Assembly: GCF_002929805.1 (NCBI RefSeq)
Contig: NZ_PJJM01000097.1
Span: forward strand, 62,001 to 126,000
Direction: 5' to 3'
DNA: 64,000 nucleotides
DNA from: Cryobacterium sp. Y50
GTDB taxonomy: Bacteria > Actinomycetota > Actinomycetes > Actinomycetales > Microbacteriaceae
Part shown: positions 57,707 to 64,000 of the stretch, one piece after another
Numbering within the stretch: the stretch's first letter is position 1
Layout: every line of letters begins with the position of its first letter
Program-made: the position numbers and the translations under genes
The notes under the pieces: generated by a model
What the model saw: the letters and a program-made list of their open reading frames with translations, nothing else
Told to the model about the DNA's origin: nothing
Database searches by the model: none

Positions 57707-58717
57707 ATGCCGAACCTGCCGCCCACCCGTCCCGGCCCGGAGGCCGCGCCGCGAAACGACCCCGACCCGCGTAATCCACGCGTCGCCGTGCTGCCCAACC
57801 CCGACGACATCGACGCGGTGCCATTGCGGCATCCGTGGCGCTGGGTCGTGGCGGTGCTGCTTTTACTCGTCTTTGCCGGCGTTGCCGTGTCGCTCTGGCA
57901 AAACGACAACGTGAACCACCCGACTATCAGCGAGTTCATCTTCGACCGGCGCATTCTCGACGGCGTCGTGCTGACTCTCGTTCTCACGATCGTCTCGATG
58001 GCCGTGTCGACGGTGCTCGCCGTGCTTCTGGCAGTCATGCGTCTCTCCAACAACCCGGTCATGAACGCGCTGTCCTGGCTGTACATTTGGGCTTTCCGCG
58101 GCACGCCGCTGCTGATTCAGATCGTGTTCTGGGGTTACCTCGGGCTGCTCTACGCACGGATCACCCTCGGCATTCCGTTCACCGACTTCAGCCTGTTCTC
58201 GGTCGACACGAACACGCTCATTCCGGCTTTCGTCGCCGGTTTGCTCGCCCTTACGCTCAACCAGGCCGCGTATTCGGCCGAAATCGTGCGGGCCGGGATG
58301 CTTTCCGTCGACGAAGGCCAATATGAGGCCGCCTACTCGGTCGGTATGAGCCCCACCTTCACCCTGTTCAAGGTCGTGCTGCCGCAGGCCATGCGGGTGA
58401 TCATTCCGCCGATGGGCAACGAGACCATCTCGATGCTCAAGAACACCTCGCTACTCTCGGTCATCGCGGTGCTAGAGGTGTACACGGTCGCCACCCAGAT
58501 CTCCTCGCAGAACCTGCGCCAGGTGGAACTGCTCGTCGTGGTCAGCTGCTGGTATCTGCTTCTCACCTCGGTGCTTTCAATTCCGCAGTATTACCTGGAA
58601 CGCCATTACGGCCGCGGCAACGCCCGCACCCTGCCGCCGACTCCACTGTCGCGGGTGCGGGCGATCTTGCGCCCAGCGCCCCGGCCCGCTGACCCGATTA
58701 GAGCGGATGCCTCATGA
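57707..58717 (+). CDS. Amino acid ABC transporter permease (system B)
   Basis: 336-residue HisM/GltK-type permease. LVLTIVSMAVSTVLAVLLA, FRGTPLLIQIVFW, EAA loop YEAAYSVGMSPTFTLFKVVLPQAMR and IIPPMGNETISMLKNTSLLS. N-terminal ~45 residues are Pro/Arg-rich and cytoplasmic. ATG 57707 follows the binding-protein stop by 4 nt; the upstream in-frame extension to 57614 is not used. Ends in an ATGA overlap with the ATPase. Confidence 0.93.
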   Translation: MPNLPPTRPGPEAAPRNDPDPRNPRVAVLPNPDDIDAVPLRHPWRWVVAVLLLLVFAGVAVSLWQNDNVNHPTISEFIFDRRILDGVVLTLVLTIVSMAVSTVLAVLLAVMRLSNNPVMNALSWLYIWAFRGTPLLIQIVFWGYLGLLYARITLGIPFTDFSLFSVDTNTLIPAFVAGLLALTLNQAAYSAEIVRAGMLSVDEGQYEAAYSVGMSPTFTLFKVVLPQAMRVIIPPMGNETISMLKNTSLLSVIAVLEVYTVATQISSQNLRQVELLVVVSCWYLLLTSVLSIPQYYLERHYGRGNARTLPPTPLSRVRAILRPAPRPADPIRADAS

Positions 58718-59562
58718 CCGACACTACGCGAGTGACACCTTCCGCCGGCGTCGATCAGACCGGGCCGACGGCATCCGCTTTGAACGCCGAATCTGTCGGA
58801 GCCCCGCCGCTACTGAGCGCCCACAAGGTACGCAAGAGTTTCGGCGCCGCCCCGGTGCTCAAGGGCATTTCCCTGGACGTCGCGGCCGGGCAGGTGATGT
58901 GCCTGCTGGGGCCATCGGGCTCCGGCAAGAGCACGTTTCTGCGCTGCATCAATCACCTCGAACGGATCGACGGTGGCCGTATCTCTGTCGACGGTGAACT
59001 CATCGGTTACGCCGCCCGGCACGGCCGCATTTTCGAGATGAACCGGCGAGAGGTCGCGAAACAGCGCGGCGGAATCGGAATGGTGTTCCAGCGCTTCAAC
59101 CTGTTTCCGCACATGACCGCCCTCGAGAACATCACGGTGGCGCCGATCGGGGTGCGCGGGCTGGCGAAGCCGGCCGCCCTGGCTCGCGGCCGGGAACTGC
59201 TCGACCGGGTCGGACTCGCCGACCTGGCGCAGTCTTACCCGGCGCAATTGTCGGGCGGGCAGCAGCAGCGCGTCGCGATCGCCCGTGCCCTGGCGATGGA
59301 TCCGAAGCTGTTGCTGTTCGACGAGCCGACGAGCGCGCTCGACCCGGAGCTGGTCGGTGATGTGCTCGACGTGATGCGAGCGCTCGCCGCCGACGGCATG
59401 ACGATGGTTGTGGTCACCCACGAGATCGGATTCGCCCGCGGTGCCGCTGACGAGGTCGTGTTCATGGACGGCGGGATCGTCGTGGAGAGCGGGTCGCCAG
59501 CGAGCGTGCTCGATCATCCGCAAAATCCCCGCACCAAGGCCTTCCTGGACAGCGTCATGTAA
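58714..59562 (+). CDS. Amino acid ABC transporter ATPase (system B)
   Basis: 282-residue GlnQ-type ATPase. After an unusual ~30-residue N-terminal tail, Walker [11 protein letters not shown]-loop [17 protein letters not shown], signature [17 protein letters not shown], Walker [16 protein letters not shown]-loop VVTHEIGFARG. Close paralogue of the system A ATPase at 28269. ATG at 58714. Confidence 0.95.
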   Translation: MTDTTRVTPSAGVDQTGPTASALNAESVGAPPLLSAHKVRKSFGAAPVLKGISLDVAAGQVMCLLGPSGSGKSTFLRCINHLERIDGGRISVDGELIGYAARHGRIFEMNRREVAKQRGGIGMVFQRFNLFPHMTALENITVAPIGVRGLAKPAALARGRELLDRVGLADLAQSYPAQLSGGQQQRVAIARALAMDPKLLLFDEPTSALDPELVGDVLDVMRALAADGMTMVVVTHEIGFARGAADEVVFMDGGIVVESGSPASVLDHPQNPRTKAFLDSVM

Positions 59563-59623
59563 TTCGGCGGACGCGTACGCCTGACCGGGCCTACTCTGTA
59601 AGCAACGAAACCCTGGAAGAACA

Positions 59624-60091
59624 ATGACCGTGTTGACCGCCGATTTATACGACGAACGTGGCGACGAGCTGCAGTCCGTACCCCTGCAGTTTCAGACGAT
59701 CGGCGGTCGAGCCCGGTTCAGCGGCCCGATTCGCACGGTAACCTGCTTCGAGGACAACGCGCTGCTCAAGACGATCCTGGCCACGCCGGGCGACGGCGCC
59801 GTGCTTGTCATAGACGGGGGAGGCTCACTCAACTCGGCGCTCATGGGCGACGTGATCGCCGACCTCGCCGTGGCGAACGGCTGGTCCGGCGCGATCATCA
59901 ACGGCGCGGTGCGCGACCGGGTCGCCATCGGTGCCCTCGACCTCGGAGTCAAGGCCCTCGGCAGCAACCCGCGCAAGAGCTCCAAGACCGGTGCCGGCGA
60001 AGCGGATACCGTCGTCGAGTTCGCCGGCGTCGTCTTTATACCCGGGCGCACGGTGTACTGCGACGAGGATGGCATTCTGGTCGAGCGCTGA
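59624..60091 (+). CDS. rraA: RraA-family protein (RNase E regulator / HMG aldolase type)
   Basis: 155-residue RraA-fold protein; motifs [54 protein letters not shown], and [20 protein letters not shown] with the Arg-Asp metal site of 4-hydroxy-4-methyl-2-oxoglutarate aldolases. Annotated as RNase E inhibitor in E. coli; an aldolase role is equally possible. Starts 61 nt after the ATPase, so its membership of the amino acid cluster is likely but unproven. ATG at 59624. Confidence 0.88.
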   Translation: MTVLTADLYDERGDELQSVPLQFQTIGGRARFSGPIRTVTCFEDNALLKTILATPGDGAVLVIDGGGSLNSALMGDVIADLAVANGWSGAIINGAVRDRVAIGALDLGVKALGSNPRKSSKTGAGEADTVVEFAGVVFIPGRTVYCDEDGILVER

Positions 60092-60102
60092 CCACTTAAA
60101 CG

Positions 60103-60138
60103 CGTGAAGCGCTGAGCGAATTCGCTCAGCGCTTCACG
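60103..60138. terminator. Perfect 36-bp palindrome between convergent genes
   Basis: CGTGAAGCGCTGAGCGAA (60103-60120) is the exact reverse complement of TTCGCTCAGCGCTTCACG (60121-60138): an 18-bp stem with no loop, 12 nt after the RraA stop and 12 nt from the convergent gene's stop. Likely bidirectional terminator; an A7 tract on its right flank gives U's only for the minus strand side upstream. Confidence 0.75.
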
Positions 60139-60150
60139 GAAAAAAAGGAC

Positions 60151-60759
60151 TTACTGCAGGACGTCGTCGATGCTCACGACGACGAAGTTGGCATCGAGGT
60201 CGACATCGCGGTCGGTGCCGTTGTCGAGGGTGACCTCAACCTCGTAGAGGTGGTTCCAGTCGTCGTCACGGTCGAAGTCGGTGACGCGACCGCTGCCGAC
60301 CGCGGCGAGGGCCGCGGCCTCCGCGCTGGCACGGTCGCTGGCAGCCTGGTCGGCGGAGCTTGTGTCGGCCGTGGCGCTCGAAGTGGAGCTTGGGGATGCG
60401 CTCGACGAGGATGAGCCGCTGTCATCGGACGAGTTGTTGCTCGACGTGTTCGTGTCGTCGGTGTCGTAATCGCCGACCCAAACCACGTCGAAGGCGTTGT
60501 TAAGCTCTACGTTGACGGTCGTGCCGTCGTCGAGACGCACCTCGAGGTCGTAGGCGCTTCCGCCGTCGTCATTGCGGTCGGCGTTCGTCACGGTGCCGGG
60601 ACCGACCTCGGCCAGGGCGGCGTTGCTCGCACGGTCGAGGGTCTCACCGGTGAGAGGGCCGTCGTTGTCGTTGTCGCTCACGGCGATCGCAATGCCAGCG
60701 CCACCGAGGAGCAGAACCACGCCAGCGGCAGTGGCGATGAGAATATTCTTCTTGTTCAT
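60151..60759 (-). CDS. Exported protein with two PepSY-like repeats
   Basis: 202-residue envelope protein: signal/membrane helix ILIATAAGVVLLLGGAGIAIA (residues 5-25), then two related PepSY-like domains (ALAEVGPGTVTNADRNDDGGSAYDLEVRLDDGT and ALAAVGSGRVTDFDRDDDWNHLYEVEVTLDNGT) separated by an Asp/Ser/Thr-rich linker. PepSY domains are protease-inhibitory or ligand-binding modules. ATG 60759 gives the clean signal; the frame is open to 60852. Neighbour of a two-component system that may control it. Confidence 0.85.
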   Translation of the reverse strand: MNKKNILIATAAGVVLLLGGAGIAIAVSDNDNDGPLTGETLDRASNAALAEVGPGTVTNADRNDDGGSAYDLEVRLDDGTTVNVELNNAFDVVWVGDYDTDDTNTSSNNSSDDSGSSSSSASPSSTSSATADTSSADQAASDRASAEAAALAAVGSGRVTDFDRDDDWNHLYEVEVTLDNGTDRDVDLDANFVVVSIDDVLQ

Positions 60760-60851
60760 GGTGCAATGCCTTACGTCGGTGCCCCCAGAAGCCGAAAGAC
60801 CAAACGGCCGTGCCCAAGTTGCTGGTTTCAGCATAAACGAAGGAATGTACA

Positions 60852-60869
60852 CCCCCTAATGTGAGGGGG
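60852..60869 (-). terminator. Short hairpin after the DUF5666-like gene
   Basis: CCCCCT (60852-60857) pairs with AGGGGG (60864-60869) around AATGTG. Located about 75 nt beyond the stop of the minus-strand gene at 60944 and upstream of the PepSY gene, so it may end the first transcript. Short stem, weak support. Confidence 0.3.
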
Positions 60870-60943
60870 CAAGCCACAGCGTATTTACGGGTCACGGCTC
60901 GTCGGCCCGGTGGGGCCGTCGAGCAGCGCAAATCGTTGCGCGG

Positions 60944-61900
60944 TTACGCGGCGGGCGTGCTCGGTGGGTCGGTCGGGGTGACGGGTGCGCCACCGTCGGT
61001 CAGCGGGGTGACGGTGGTTCCGGCATCCGCTCCCCGTGGGCCGCCGTGACCTCCGCCAATACCGGGGCCAACGATGCCGGGGCCATCGATGCGGCCGTTG
61101 ATGCCGTGGCCCGCCGTGGCAGTGGTGATCCACGTCGCGTCGAGGCTCGTGTCATCGTCATTGATCGTTCCGGTGGCGCGAATCTCTAGGCCCTCTTCAA
61201 AGTCGGCTGCAAGCCCGTCGCCGTACTCGGTGTCGTCGGTGACGTTGATCGTGCGCACGAAACCGTCGCTGTCCGTGATCGTGATGGTGTCGCCCGACAC
61301 AGCGAGCACGGTACCCGAGAGGGCCGGACCCTGAGCGTCGAGGGCGGCCATTCCGGTGGACAACCGAGGTCCGCCAGCAGAGTCGGATTCACCTTGGCCG
61401 GGGCCATTTAAGGTTCTGGAATTGTTCGACGCGAGTTCGGCGTTCGCACCGGAATTCGCGGCAATGCCCAAGCCGATTCCGGCGCCACCGAGGATGATGA
61501 CCGCGGCGGCCATTCCGCCGATAGCGACCGGCTTGCGGTACCAGGTGCGGGGCTTCGGCGCGGCAGGGTCGACGGGTACGCTCGGGGTGGCGTAGCCGGT
61601 TGAGGCGGCCGCGAAGGGAAGCGTCGCGTTCGCGTCGTTCGCGGCGACCAGCGTTCCATTTAGAGGAACCGTCGCGTTGGAGTCAAAGGGCAGGGTCTGC
61701 TGCGCGTCGTACGGCAGGTGGGAGTGCGCGTCGGAAGCCTCGGTGGAGGCGGTATCGGTGCTGGACTCGGTAGTGTCTGTCTGCTGAGTGTCTGTCGTGT
61801 CCGCGCTGGTGTTCTTGGCGTCGGGCGTGGCGCTCGACTCGGTGGTGTCGTCGGCACCGTCGGTGGAATCGGTGGGCTGGGAATCGTTGGTGCGGGTCAT
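60944..61900 (-). CDS. Membrane-anchored DUF5666-like protein
   Basis: 318-residue protein. Residues about 1-110 are Thr/Ser/Asp-rich and cytoplasmic; a single helix WYRKPVAIGGMAAAVIILGGAGIG (about 125-150); then an extracellular region with DUF5666-like beta-strand SGTVLAVSGDTITITDSDGFVRTINVTDDT; a Gly/Pro/Thr-rich tail (GHGINGRIDGPGIVGPGIGG) ends it. No enzymatic motif. ATG 61900 is chosen (AGGAGA 7 nt upstream). Divergent from the response regulator over 145 nt, so likely a target or partner of that system. Confidence 0.75.
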   Translation of the reverse strand: MTRTNDSQPTDSTDGADDTTESSATPDAKNTSADTTDTQQTDTTESSTDTASTEASDAHSHLPYDAQQTLPFDSNATVPLNGTLVAANDANATLPFAAASTGYATPSVPVDPAAPKPRTWYRKPVAIGGMAAAVIILGGAGIGLGIAANSGANAELASNNSRTLNGPGQGESDSAGGPRLSTGMAALDAQGPALSGTVLAVSGDTITITDSDGFVRTINVTDDTEYGDGLAADFEEGLEIRATGTINDDDTSLDATWITTATAGHGINGRIDGPGIVGPGIGGGHGGPRGADAGTTVTPLTDGGAPVTPTDPPSTPAA

Positions 61901-62045
61901 ACTGTCTCCTGACGAAATGAAGTGAGTGGGGTATCTGTTTTCAGCTTCTGGCGCGAATCTGAAGACGAACTGAATCCCGCTCGACGTCGCCAAACGGTCA
62001 GCGGGCGCATAGTAAACGCTCAGCTTCGCCACGCACTGTTAGACC

Positions 62046-62720
62046 GTGCCCACCGAACCAGCCCGCGTCCTCGTCGTCGAAGATGAAGACGTGCTGCGCA
62101 CCGCGATCGGTCAGGCCCTCATTCACGCCGGATTCGTGGTCGATACCGCGCCAGACGGCATGAATTTCGCCGAACGCATCGCCCGCTTTCGACCGGATGC
62201 CGCGGTGCTCGACATCATGCTGCCCGGCGAAAACGGCCTGCACCTGGCCCAACGGCTACGCGACGCCGGCAACACCCCGGTGTTGTTCGTAACCGCCCGC
62301 GACGCGGTCGATGACCGGCTCGCAGCCTTCGAGGCCGGCGCCGACGACTACATTATGAAACCGTTCGTGCTGGCCGAGCTCGTTGCACGCGTCACCGCCG
62401 TGCTCCGCCGCACCGGACGCCTGGTCTCACCCACCATGCAGGTCGGCGACCTCATCGTCGATGAGGAGGCCGCCACGGCCACCCGAGCCGGCCAGCTGAT
62501 CGACCTCACCGCGACCGAACGCCGCCTGCTCACTTATCTCGTGCACAACCGCGGACGCACCCTCTCCAAAACCCAGATCCTCACCCAGGTCTGGGGCTAC
62601 GACGATTACGATCCCAACCTGGTCGAGGCTTACGTGAGCACCCTCCGCCGTAAACTCGACGCCAACGGCCCGCGTCTCATCCACACCGTTCGCGGAATCG
62701 GCTACCGCCTCACCGGCTGA
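62046..62720 (+). CDS. OmpR-family response regulator
   Basis: 224-residue response regulator: receiver domain with acidic pocket VVEDED (residues 11-15), phospho-acceptor Asp56 in LDIMLPGENG, Thr/Lys at VTARD and MKPF; C-terminal winged-helix DNA-binding domain (LIVDEEAATATRAGQ, LSKTQILTQVWGYDDYDPNLVEAYVSTLRRK). GTG at 62046. Partner kinase follows after 76 nt; likely controls the two divergent envelope genes. Confidence 0.94.
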   Translation: MPTEPARVLVVEDEDVLRTAIGQALIHAGFVVDTAPDGMNFAERIARFRPDAAVLDIMLPGENGLHLAQRLRDAGNTPVLFVTARDAVDDRLAAFEAGADDYIMKPFVLAELVARVTAVLRRTGRLVSPTMQVGDLIVDEEAATATRAGQLIDLTATERRLLTYLVHNRGRTLSKTQILTQVWGYDDYDPNLVEAYVSTLRRKLDANGPRLIHTVRGIGYRLTG

Positions 62721-62735
62721 CCGGTTCGTCGCTGC

Positions 62736-62768
62736 AAGCGGATGCCGTCTGCTCGCCGCATCCGTTTG
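62736..62768. repeat. Inverted CGGATGC pair between response regulator and kinase genes
   Basis: AAGCGGATGC (62737-62746) and GCATCCGTTT (62758-62767) form a 10-bp stem with one G-T wobble and a 12-nt loop. It lies 16 nt after the regulator stop and 30 nt before the kinase start. Could attenuate kinase expression; another instance of the over-represented motif as an inverted pair. Confidence 0.5.
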
Positions 62769-62796
62769 ATTCCCGCTCCCTTCAGAAAGTACCCCG

Positions 62797-64000
62797 ATGC
62801 GTACCACGTCCCTGCGATTGAGAGTCGTCGCCGCTGTTCTGGCGATGCTCACGATTGTGCTGGTCACAGTCGGTATTCTAATCAACCTCGTGCTCGGCGG
62901 TCAGCTGCGGGCCGACCTGCAGCAGCGCCTGATCGACCGGGCCGGCTACGCGCAGATTCTGGCCGAGGAAGGCTTGGCGGCGCAGAGTCTGGCCAACCGG
63001 CTGACCGGCGATGACGTCACTGTGACCTACTCGGTCGGTGGCGACACCGTCTATGGCCGCACCGATCCAACTCCCGGCGGCGGCCGCGGCCCTGGCGCTC
63101 CGCCGCACGCCGACACCGTGCCCGGCGCCGTCATCATCCAAAGCGACGACCGCCTCTCGGTCACGCAAAACGTGGCCGGCGGAACCCTCATCCTCAGCTC
63201 GAGTGAGGCCGGTATCGACCTAACCCTGGCCCAGCTGCGCACGATCGAGGTTGTCGCCGGGGCGCTCACGATAGTCGTCACCGGGCTGCTGCTGACCGGT
63301 GTGGTCGGGGTGGCGCTGCGACCCCTCACACATATGACCCAACTCGCGCTCGCCATCACCCAGGGCGGACGCGGTGGGCGACTGCGCCCGAGCAATCCGC
63401 GCACCGAGATCGGGCGCACTGCCGGCGCTTTCGATGACATGCTGCAGGCGCTCGAAACCGCCGAAAGCACCTCCCGTCAGGCCGCCGCCGATGCGCAGGC
63501 CGCAGAAATCACGGCCCGTGATGCCGCCCAGGTCGCGGCTGCCGCCGAAGAGCGGATGCGGCGGCTTCTCGCCGACGTCTCGCACGAACTGCGCACCCCG
63601 GTCGCCGGCCTGCAGGCCAGCGCCGAAACGTTGCTGCGCGACAATCCGGCCCGCGCCGAGCGCGAGAGCCTCACGGTCAACATGATTCAGCAGACCCAGC
63701 GGGCTGCCCGACTGGTCGATGACCTGCTGCTGATGACCCGGCTGGACCAGGGCGATGAGGGCGCGGCCTTCGAACCAGTCGACCTGTCCGCGCTCACCCG
63801 CGGGGTTGTTGTCGAGCAGCGGATGCTCGGGACCAGCCGCGAATTCGACCTTGCGGTCACGCCCGAGGTCTGGGTGAGCGGTGATGCCCAGCGCCTGGCG
63901 CAGATTGTGACCAATCTGCTCGGGAACGCGCGCAATGCGACCGAGCCGGGTGGCAGCATCCGCACCAGCTTGGCAGTAGTTGATGGCACGGCCCGGCTAG
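62797..64000 (+). CDS. Sensor histidine kinase, truncated by window end
   Basis: The frame from ATG 62797 stays open to the window edge (about 401 codons). An N-terminal helix (VVAAVLAMLTIVLVTVGILINLVL), an extracellular sensor of about 120 residues, a second helix (TIEVVAGALTIVVTGLLLTGVVGVAL), a HAMP region, and the HisKA box LLADVSHELRTPVAGLQA (phospho-acceptor His about 267). The N box of the ATPase domain (IVTNLLGNARNAT) is near residue 375; the G boxes lie outside. Partner of the upstream response regulator. Confidence 0.92.
   Translation, partial: MRTTSLRLRVVAAVLAMLTIVLVTVGILINLVLGGQLRADLQQRLIDRAGYAQILAEEGLAAQSLANRLTGDDVTVTYSVGGDTVYGRTDPTPGGGRGPGAPPHADTVPGAVIIQSDDRLSVTQNVAGGTLILSSSEAGIDLTLAQLRTIEVVAGALTIVVTGLLLTGVVGVALRPLTHMTQLALAITQGGRGGRLRPSNPRTEIGRTAGAFDDMLQALETAESTSRQAAADAQAAEITARDAAQVAAAAEERMRRLLADVSHELRTPVAGLQASAETLLRDNPARAERESLTVNMIQQTQRAARLVDDLLLMTRLDQGDEGAAFEPVDLSALTRGVVVEQRMLGTSREFDLAVTPEVWVSGDAQRLAQIVTNLLGNARNATEPGGSIRTSLAVVDGTARL

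Noticed and set aside
60760-62045. Shared TTTCAGC words upstream of both envelope genes as response-regulator boxes
   Set aside because: Only a 7-bp word, not in tandem spacing typical of OmpR-type sites; too weak to call.

Overview
The window reads as a chromosomal segment of a high-GC Gram-positive bacterium (Actinomycetota), most likely of the family Microbacteriaceae. The base composition, DtxR/IdeR-type iron boxes, sdhCDAB order, Tat/lipobox lipoproteins and densely packed GTGA/ATGA-coupled operons support this; genus is not decidable by eye. No tRNA, rRNA, CRISPR, IS element, prophage or integrase is visible. Most of the window is housekeeping, transport and salvage functions, with a few accessory islands.

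Layout. 1-2.7 kb: 5'-truncated view of trpS, then xth and a YihY-family membrane protein, all on the minus strand. 2.7-6.3 kb: succinate dehydrogenase sdhCDAB (minus), closed by a strong hairpin and preceded by two perfect palindromes. 6.3-8.7 kb: a GT4 mannosyltransferase-like gene divergent from manC, which makes GDP-mannose. 8.7-17 kb: nucleoside uptake and salvage: two tandem BMP lipoproteins, ABC ATPase, two permeases, cytidine deaminase, thymidine phosphorylase. 17-20.2 kb: two aldo/keto reductases and an MFS transporter. 20.3-25.5 kb: iron-regulated siderophore utilisation (siderophore-interacting reductase, two FecCD permeases, ATPase, binding protein) with two iron boxes. 25.7-29 kb: a GNAT enzyme and a polar amino acid ABC system. 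29.3-42.9 kb: HrpA helicase, aldo/keto reductase, PnuC, a thioredoxin-domain (DUF255) protein, a frameshifted DUF1761 gene, a Stealth phosphotransferase, a metallophosphoesterase, an alcohol dehydrogenase-like protein and a PAP2 phosphatase. 43-46.3 kb: type III polyketide synthase, methyltransferase and flavin monooxygenase, an arrangement like the Streptomyces srsABC phenolic-lipid operon. 46.4-50.8 kb: an N-methyltransferase-like protein, a spacer made of three palindromic repeats, and a GntR (YtrA-type)/ABC-2 operon whose ATPase carries an 18-bp minisatellite. 50.9-53.4 kb: a lipoprotein amine oxidase that appears circularly permuted, a Pr6Pr membrane protein and acylphosphatase. 53.4-60.1 kb: a PucR regulator divergent from a GNAT / N-acylamino-acid-racemase-like / amino acid ABC / RraA cluster. 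60.1-64 kb: PepSY-like and DUF5666-like envelope proteins divergent from an OmpR-type two-component system (kinase cut by the window end).

The most unusual signals are: (1) a 7-bp word CGGATGC/GCATCCG counted by eye about 72 times in 64 kb, several times its chance frequency, with inverted pairs after genes, reminiscent of uptake-signal or other genome-wide architecture motifs; (2) the apparent circular permutation of the amine oxidase at 50948-52360; (3) a family of ~95-bp palindromic repeats, three copies, all between convergent genes, plus a second palindromic element sandwiched between two of them.
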